Of a stretch of 34,719 nt of DNA, positions 29,880 through 34,719 are shown piece by piece. The notes under the pieces were generated by a model that worked only from the letters and a program-made list of their open reading frames with translations, had not been told where the DNA came from and made no database searches. Position 1 is the first letter of the stretch; each line of letters opens with the position of its first letter. The DNA is taken from the NCBI GenBank assembly GCA_937973995.1, contig CALJIQ010000098.1, forward strand, positions 1 through 34,719. The letters are read 5' to 3'. A program made the position numbers and the translations under genes. The stretch is from an uncultured Saprospiraceae bacterium (lineage in GTDB: Bacteria > Bacteroidota > Bacteroidia > Chitinophagales > Saprospiraceae).

Positions 29880-32800
29880 CTACTTTGTATAAATCATCTT
29901 TCGAGTAGCTATCTGTGTAGGGGTTGCCAATTGGTAATATAAAGCACCATACTGAGTCAAATCTTGGCTGCTAATAATCAATTCATTATAGCCACGCTCG
30001 TAAGCACCTTTGTATTCTTTAATAATTCTGCCTTCTGTATTGAAAATTCTCATAGCAATAGTCGTTGCTTCTGGCAGGTTAAATCCAATAGTCGTCTTGC
30101 CTGTAAATGGATTCGGACGATTTTGAAATAATTCAAATTTATCCGTCGCTACTTCAGGTACCACTAATTCCTGTTTCAAAGTCACCTCTAGTACTTCTCC
30201 ATCCGCTTGGTAAGCTTCCGCTTCTAGTTTGTTAGAATTGATCTGGAGTAAGTCATCCGTAGTTATTTTTCCTTTCACTTTAAACGCCAAACTAAATATC
30301 GTCGCTTCTTGTGATAGGTCTATAGCCTCCCCTGTATTCCAACTACTCATGAGTACTCCTTCATCAATGTACTCCAGACCGAAGTACTCCTCCCCTACCC
30401 AATCAGTAGCTATCACACGATCAAATGCTAATACGCTTGGATCGAATTCCATCGTAAATTGATACCCATTGATGGCAGTAAAATTTTCTGAACTAAAATG
30501 ATAAATTAATGTTGATTCATCTTTGTCCAATTCTTGCCTAGTAGTAAATGATAAGGTACCAGCCTTACTCCGAGTAGTCGAAGGTGTCAGACTATTCGGT
30601 TGAACACTTCCATTCAAATCTCCTATCTTAATCGCCACAAAATCCAGCCAAGTCATATCCGTCTCCAAATCCGTAATCTCGTAGGTTTCTGGGATGGCCT
30701 CTACAAATGGATTAGTTGGATCTTGGAAATCGTATGCTGCATCTACAAACCTCCATGACGTATTGTTCGGAAATTTGTCTGTAATATTTAAAATCAATTT
30801 TCTCAGTTGTACCATGTCAAAGGCAGTAATAGTCCCTGACTGATTGATGTCTGCGGCGATTAATTTATAAGGAGAATCTAATTCCTTAACTCCTAGTATA
30901 TGCTTACTCATTAGCACCAAATCAAAAGTGGAAACTCCATTTAATGGATTCATATTCTTCTCTGGTGTTACGGTATAGTTATCATACATCGGTACTTCTG
31001 TAAACTCGTAGTTGCCTGTTGCGCCTGTGAGGGCGGGTGGCATGTCGTAGCCTGTTAGGCTGATGGTGGTTTGCTCTACTACTTGTCCTTGTTCTGTTTG
31101 GATTTTTCCTGAGAGGGTGGACATTAGAGGTGGTGGAATTGTTGGCTTCCCTATTTCATCATCAGATTCTGTACATCCATTAGATAGACTAAAGGCTGTA
31201 ACCATGAAAGTTACTTCTGTTGGATCATCAGGACGATATGTAATTGTGTTAGTAGTACTATTACCAAAATTAGGGTCTTCTGGACTTAGAGACCAAAGAA
31301 ATTCATAGGAATCTAATGGATCACCATCACTAATTTCTGCAATAATTTCATTATCTTCACTTATCTTCAATACCCCTGGATTGATGTTAACCAAAAATTC
31401 AGGATGAATTTTAATTTCTAATTCCTCACTCACATTTCGACAACCTAAATTATTTGTCACTTCTAATTGAAATACATCTCCTTCAATTGGATCATCTTCC
31501 AGGAATGCAGAATTAGTAATCGGTTCGCCATTTTTAGTCCAACTATATCCAAATAAAGTTAAGTCAGAAGCACTTAATTTTAATGTTTCACCACCATTAA
31601 AATCTGAACAAATTATTCCATCTTCCCTATCGTCATTTCCTTTTGTTTCCTCTACAACAAATGAAGCATCAGGAATAGCTACTTCTATACTTACCGCCGC
31701 AGACTCAGCTGTACAACCATTATCATCTCTTACTGTAAGTACATATGTCTCATTAGTAGTAAGGATGTCAATAATGTTATCTTCTCCTTCATTAATAACC
31801 CCAGCACTATTTCGCCATTCATAATGGGCAAAATTATCTGGAGCTTCTAAAGACAGGATATCATCAGAACATACAATGGCAACTCCCTCGGTATTCGGTT
31901 CCAAATCTGGTATATTAACTGATTTAGGTTCTATGCTAACCGATGGATTAATCGTAACATCAATAATTGCCTCTCCACATTCCTCCCCGCTAGTAATAGT
32001 AACAGTATAAGTGCCACTTTCCGTAACAGATATAGATCTAGTATCCTCTCCATCTCCCCATTCATAAGTAATACCATCCGCATCATTAGGATCAATAGGG
32101 TCACTATCTGCCCCTCCATCATCATCTGAAAGAATAGTAGCTGTAAGTGCAAGAGGACCATCTGTACAAAGAGGAGACTCAATTCCTTCTGGCAGTTCAA
32201 TTATAGTATTTAGGTTACAATCACATACACCATTATTATCCACAATTATCACTTCTGTCGTAACAGTTGCTATATTCCCACATTCATCTATTACATATAG
32301 CTCCACTTCAATTGTATCCCCTAAATCAGCGCAAGTAAATCCTAGCGCTTCTGTGGAATCTGCATCAGGTTCATCCAATCTTCTAGCAAGAATTTGATCA
32401 ATCCAACAGTTGTCGGTACTACCATTGTCGAAGGAGGTAGCATATACCCAAGTAAAACTATCGTTCGTTAAAGATACATTGGAACGTTCGTCAGCAATCG
32501 CAGTAGGACTTATGGTATCTTTTAACTCAAGTGAAATGGTTTTAGTAGTCTGGTTCCCACAATCGTCTTGACCTATATAGAAAAAATCATGCTTTCCAAA
32601 AGGTACATTCCACATCGTATCGGGTTCAGTACTTCCTACTTCGTGATGAATGGTAGCAAACGGACCTACCACTTTATAACTAGTGGCAGATTGACAATCA
32701 TCTACAACAGTTATGGGTGGAAAAATGATATGCGCTGAACATGCACCATGTTCTGAATATCCTAATAAAGTATCTGGCACGCCTATTAATTCAGGTGCAA

Positions 32801-34595
32801 TAGTATCCAACACCTTTATGTATTGGGTGTCAGATAGAATAACAGAAGGTCCAGTTCCACTTCCACACCAATCAATAATCGTCCACATCCTACCAAATTT
32901 TCTGACTCCATCGCAATCCGTAGTAAAATCTAAAACCTTTGGTTCAATCCCAAATAAGCAACTGTATTCTATTGGTATTGTATCATTATTAACTTTGAAA
33001 GAAGGAACACCTGTTTTACCAGTTGATATTAGAGAAGGATCATAACAACCATAAAACACGGTATCGTCTGGCCAAATAATAGTACTAGCAGTTAATTTTG
33101 GTTTTAGTTGATATACCTTTTGAACACATACATTAGATCTATTTCCAAATGTATCTATTGCCGTCCAAGCTAGCTCCGTCACCCCAATAGTATCAGGATC
33201 ATTATTCATTCCCATTCGCTCCGAACCACATCCGAAACTTATGGCAGGACGAGGTACTACCTCATAAGTAAATTCTGTACAATCTTTTCCATCCGACGGG
33301 TATAGAGAAGCTATATTAGCATGAATATTTATACCACAATAAAGGGCGGTGTCCGGACAAGTAAAGATAGGAGGTGCTTTGTCCTCTACTAAGACTTTTC
33401 CCCAACAACGGTTTCCAAAAGGCGTAACCACTTCTACTTTTAACAGCCTACCAACACTCTCATAAGTAAGTATATCACTGCCCTTATCTGGTCCTTCTAA
33501 AATATTGACAGTATAGCCGTTGTTACATTCATCTCCTTCCATCAAATCGTCGGGAAGTATTATCTTACTACAACTTCCTGAATTTAAACTCACATTTATC
33601 TGGTTGTTACATACGGGCGCGATTTCGTCTACTTCAACTTCAAATTCGCAAAATGGTAGTGGTGATGTAGCTGGAATATTCATGTATTCATATCTGAATG
33701 TATATTCGCCCATCAATAGATATATTGTGTCTCCAACTTCAAGACTTCCATTATTATTTGGATCCGTAAAATCAAAATTATTAACTAAGCTTGTACTAAG
33801 TGTTTTTGCAGTAAATCGCGAAGTTGGGATGGTTACTCCTGCACTATCAATAGTGACATTTCCCATGATCACAGGATCATAACTACAGGTATCAGTAGGG
33901 GCAGGAATTACAAACAATGCTGCAACTCCATCTGAATTATTTAAATCACAAATACTTGGAAGGTTGACATCACTTGGACAAGTAATATCTATTTCTCTAT
34001 CTTCACAACTAATATCGAATAAGATTCCTTTGCCTTTTCCTTTAATGTCTCCATTCGGTGAAAATACAATAGTTAAACAACCGTCATCATTATCACAACT
34101 CGCTTTAAACCAAGTACCTGGTAAGTTAAATTTTGGGTTCCCTTTATAGAAAGGGAAACCATCTAATATTTCTCCATCAGTTCCACATCCTTCATAAATG
34201 GTTAAGGTATCTCCTTCTGCTACATCAAAGTCAACAATACCAACTTTTACAACTTCCTTATTACTCTTATTAGGACAGGCTGTATATTGTATTTTTCCAA
34301 TTGTAGAATCATCATTGTAAAAAGAATTATTTGACTGGCCTTCATAATCATCAAATGTTCCATTATTATTTAAATCTTCGAATTGGCCTATTTTAAAGAA
34401 AGTACCACAGATAGAAGAACCACTGCCAGTTGCAGTTCCACCTCCGTCAAAAACCTTCTGAGCAATTAAATAATCAGTTGAAGCAAATAGTAAAAGTAGG
34501 AATGCAAACATTGTCCTACCTAGAATAAGCCTTCTTCTATCCTTATAGAGAAGCATCCTTATTCTATCCGTGTTAAATAAACTTGTGTGTTTCAT
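29880..34595 (-). CDS. Giant secreted multidomain protein with T9SS type A sorting tail
   Basis: The 1571-residue protein has an extended signal region (about 1-46, hydrophobic core LFAFLLLLFAS-like, ending YLIAQ). A CUB-like domain follows (about 85-200: VVKVGIVDFDVAEGDTLTIYEG). HYR/Ig-like repeats (about 205-780) contain paired Cys and motifs such as DTIAPELIG and DKAPPIFTCP. Further Ig/PKD-like modules span about 790-1140. A CnaB-like fold (about 1158-1215) comes next. A dockerin-like segment (about 1216-1290: IAADINQSGTITAFDMVQLRKLIL) and a cohesin-like domain (about 1348-1486) follow. The C-terminal 85 residues (FELFQNRPNPFTGKTTIGF, then MIYTK) are a T9SS type A sorting signal. It is likely exported through the outer membrane and attached to the cell surface or released, as an adhesin or matrix protein. 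Its ligand is unknown. Confidence 0.9.
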   Translation of the reverse strand: MKHTSLFNTDRIRMLLYKDRRRLILGRTMFAFLLLLFASTDYLIAQKVFDGGGTATGSGSSICGTFFKIGQFEDLNNNGTFDDYEGQSNNSFYNDDSTIGKIQYTACPNKSNKEVVKVGIVDFDVAEGDTLTIYEGCGTDGEILDGFPFYKGNPKFNLPGTWFKASCDNDDGCLTIVFSPNGDIKGKGKGILFDISCEDREIDITCPSDVNLPSICDLNNSDGVAALFVIPAPTDTCSYDPVIMGNVTIDSAGVTIPTSRFTAKTLSTSLVNNFDFTDPNNNGSLEVGDTIYLLMGEYTFRYEYMNIPATSPLPFCEFEVEVDEIAPVCNNQINVSLNSGSCSKIILPDDLMEGDECNNGYTVNILEGPDKGSDILTYESVGRLLKVEVVTPFGNRCWGKVLVEDKAPPIFTCPDTALYCGINIHANIASLYPSDGKDCTEFTYEVVPRPAISFGCGSERMGMNNDPDTIGVTELAWTAIDTFGNRSNVCVQKVYQLKPKLTASTIIWPDDTVFYGCYDPSLISTGKTGVPSFKVNNDTIPIEYSCLFGIEPKVLDFTTDCDGVRKFGRMWTIIDWCGSGTGPSVILSDTQYIKVLDTIAPELIGVPDTLLGYSEHGACSAHIIFPPITVVDDCQSATSYKVVGPFATIHHEVGSTEPDTMWNVPFGKHDFFYIGQDDCGNQTTKTISLELKDTISPTAIADERSNVSLTNDSFTWVYATSFDNGSTDNCWIDQILARRLDEPDADSTEALGFTCADLGDTIEVELYVIDECGNIATVTTEVIIVDNNGVCDCNLNTIIELPEGIESPLCTDGPLALTATILSDDDGGADSDPIDPNDADGITYEWGDGEDTRSISVTESGTYTVTITSGEECGEAIIDVTINPSVSIEPKSVNIPDLEPNTEGVAIVCSDDILSLEAPDNFAHYEWRNSAGVINEGEDNIIDILTTNETYVLTVRDDNGCTAESAAVSIEVAIPDASFVVEETKGNDDREDGIICSDFNGGETLKLSASDLTLFGYSWTKNGEPITNSAFLEDDPIEGDVFQLEVTNNLGCRNVSEELEIKIHPEFLVNINPGVLKISEDNEIIAEISDGDPLDSYEFLWSLSPEDPNFGNSTTNTITYRPDDPTEVTFMVTAFSLSNGCTESDDEIGKPTIPPPLMSTLSGKIQTEQGQVVEQTTISLTGYDMPPALTGATGNYEFTEVPMYDNYTVTPEKNMNPLNGVSTFDLVLMSKHILGVKELDSPYKLIAADINQSGTITAFDMVQLRKLILNITDKFPNNTSWRFVDAAYDFQDPTNPFVEAIPETYEITDLETDMTWLDFVAIKIGDLNGSVQPNSLTPSTTRSKAGTLSFTTRQELDKDESTLIYHFSSENFTAINGYQFTMEFDPSVLAFDRVIATDWVGEEYFGLEYIDEGVLMSSWNTGEAIDLSQEATIFSLAFKVKGKITTDDLLQINSNKLEAEAYQADGEVLEVTLKQELVVPEVATDKFELFQNRPNPFTGKTTIGFNLPEATTIAMRIFNTEGRIIKEYKGAYERGYNELIISSQDLTQYGALYYQLATPTQIATRKMIYTK

Positions 34596-34632
34596 AAAAA
34601 ATTTAATGGTTTAGTGAATAATTCGGTTTAAC

Positions 34633-34671
34633 AAAAAATGGAGGTACCGCTTGTAGATACAAGCGGTCTCC
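34633..34671. terminator. Terminator hairpin upstream of the T9SS gene
   Basis: A perfect 10-bp stem ACCGCTTGTA-GA-TACAAGCGGT (34646-34667) is extended by GGAG/CTCC after a 2-nt bulge. The A6 run on the left (34633-34638) acts as U run for minus-strand transcripts, so it likely ends a minus-strand gene located beyond the window's right end. Confidence 0.75.
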
Positions 34672-34719
34672 CTTTTCATAGGATTATAATTGGGTATAGA
34701 TTGTTATATCCATACCACG

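Noticed and set aside
31931-32200. Alternative minus-strand frame inside the T9SS gene
   Set aside because: It is an out-of-frame shadow of the large gene.

Overview
The window looks like a piece of a Bacteroidota chromosome, most likely from the Saprospiria (Lewinella/Haliscomenobacter/Aureispira-like). Supporting signs are a giant HYR/Ig-like protein with a type IX secretion (T9SS) tail, a TPR histidine kinase with a LuxR-type regulator, a double-glycine leader peptide of Bacteroidota style, an acpP-fabF-rnc gene order, promoter-like sequences of the TTTG / TAnnTTTG type, and AT-rich gaps full of small inverted repeats. No rRNA or tRNA gene, complete insertion sequence, or CRISPR array was seen. 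The lineage call is inferred from these features, not from a database match.

Layout. 1-3300 (+): a lipoprotein MsrA, a 240-bp palindromic non-coding element, then a degenerate MsrA paralogue translationally coupled to a MOP-type flippase. 3300-5950 (-): an OmpA-family protein and a type II NADH dehydrogenase. 6350-9500: a TPR histidine kinase/response regulator operon (-), divergent from a small GG-leader peptide gene (+). 9550-12900 (-): a molybdenum hydroxylase (isoquinoline 1-oxidoreductase type) whose two subunit genes are separated by an S23/four-helix-bundle gene with repeats at its edges. 13000-15100: a YbaK-type deacylase (-), a small acidic lipoprotein (+) and a highly charged secreted protein (+). 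15470-18320 (+): a degenerate GH3 domain fused to a beta-lactamase-like domain. 18450-23210: pyruvate kinase (-), then acpP, fabF and rnc (+). 23280-25110: a SWIM-protein-like C-terminal domain gene (+) facing a XisH-XisI pair (-). 25180-29360 (+): a molybdopterin oxidoreductase, a dihydroceramide-desaturase-like protein, a 37-bp near-perfect palindrome and a CPBP membrane protease. 29880-34595 (-): a 1571-residue T9SS cargo protein.

How the genes work together. Housekeeping functions are fatty-acid synthesis (ACP, FabF), RNA processing (RNase III), glycolysis (Pyk), respiration (Ndh-2), methionine repair (MsrA) and translation quality control (YbaK). Envelope functions are the OmpA protein, flippase, lipoproteins, the GH3-like/beta-lactamase fusion and the T9SS adhesin-like protein. 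The main accessory interest lies in the desaturase that closely resembles eukaryotic DES1, XisHI outside cyanobacteria, the orphan GG-leader peptide beside a two-component system, several domains that have lost catalytic residues (GH3, MsrA-2, the histidine kinase G1 box), and structured intergenic repeats.
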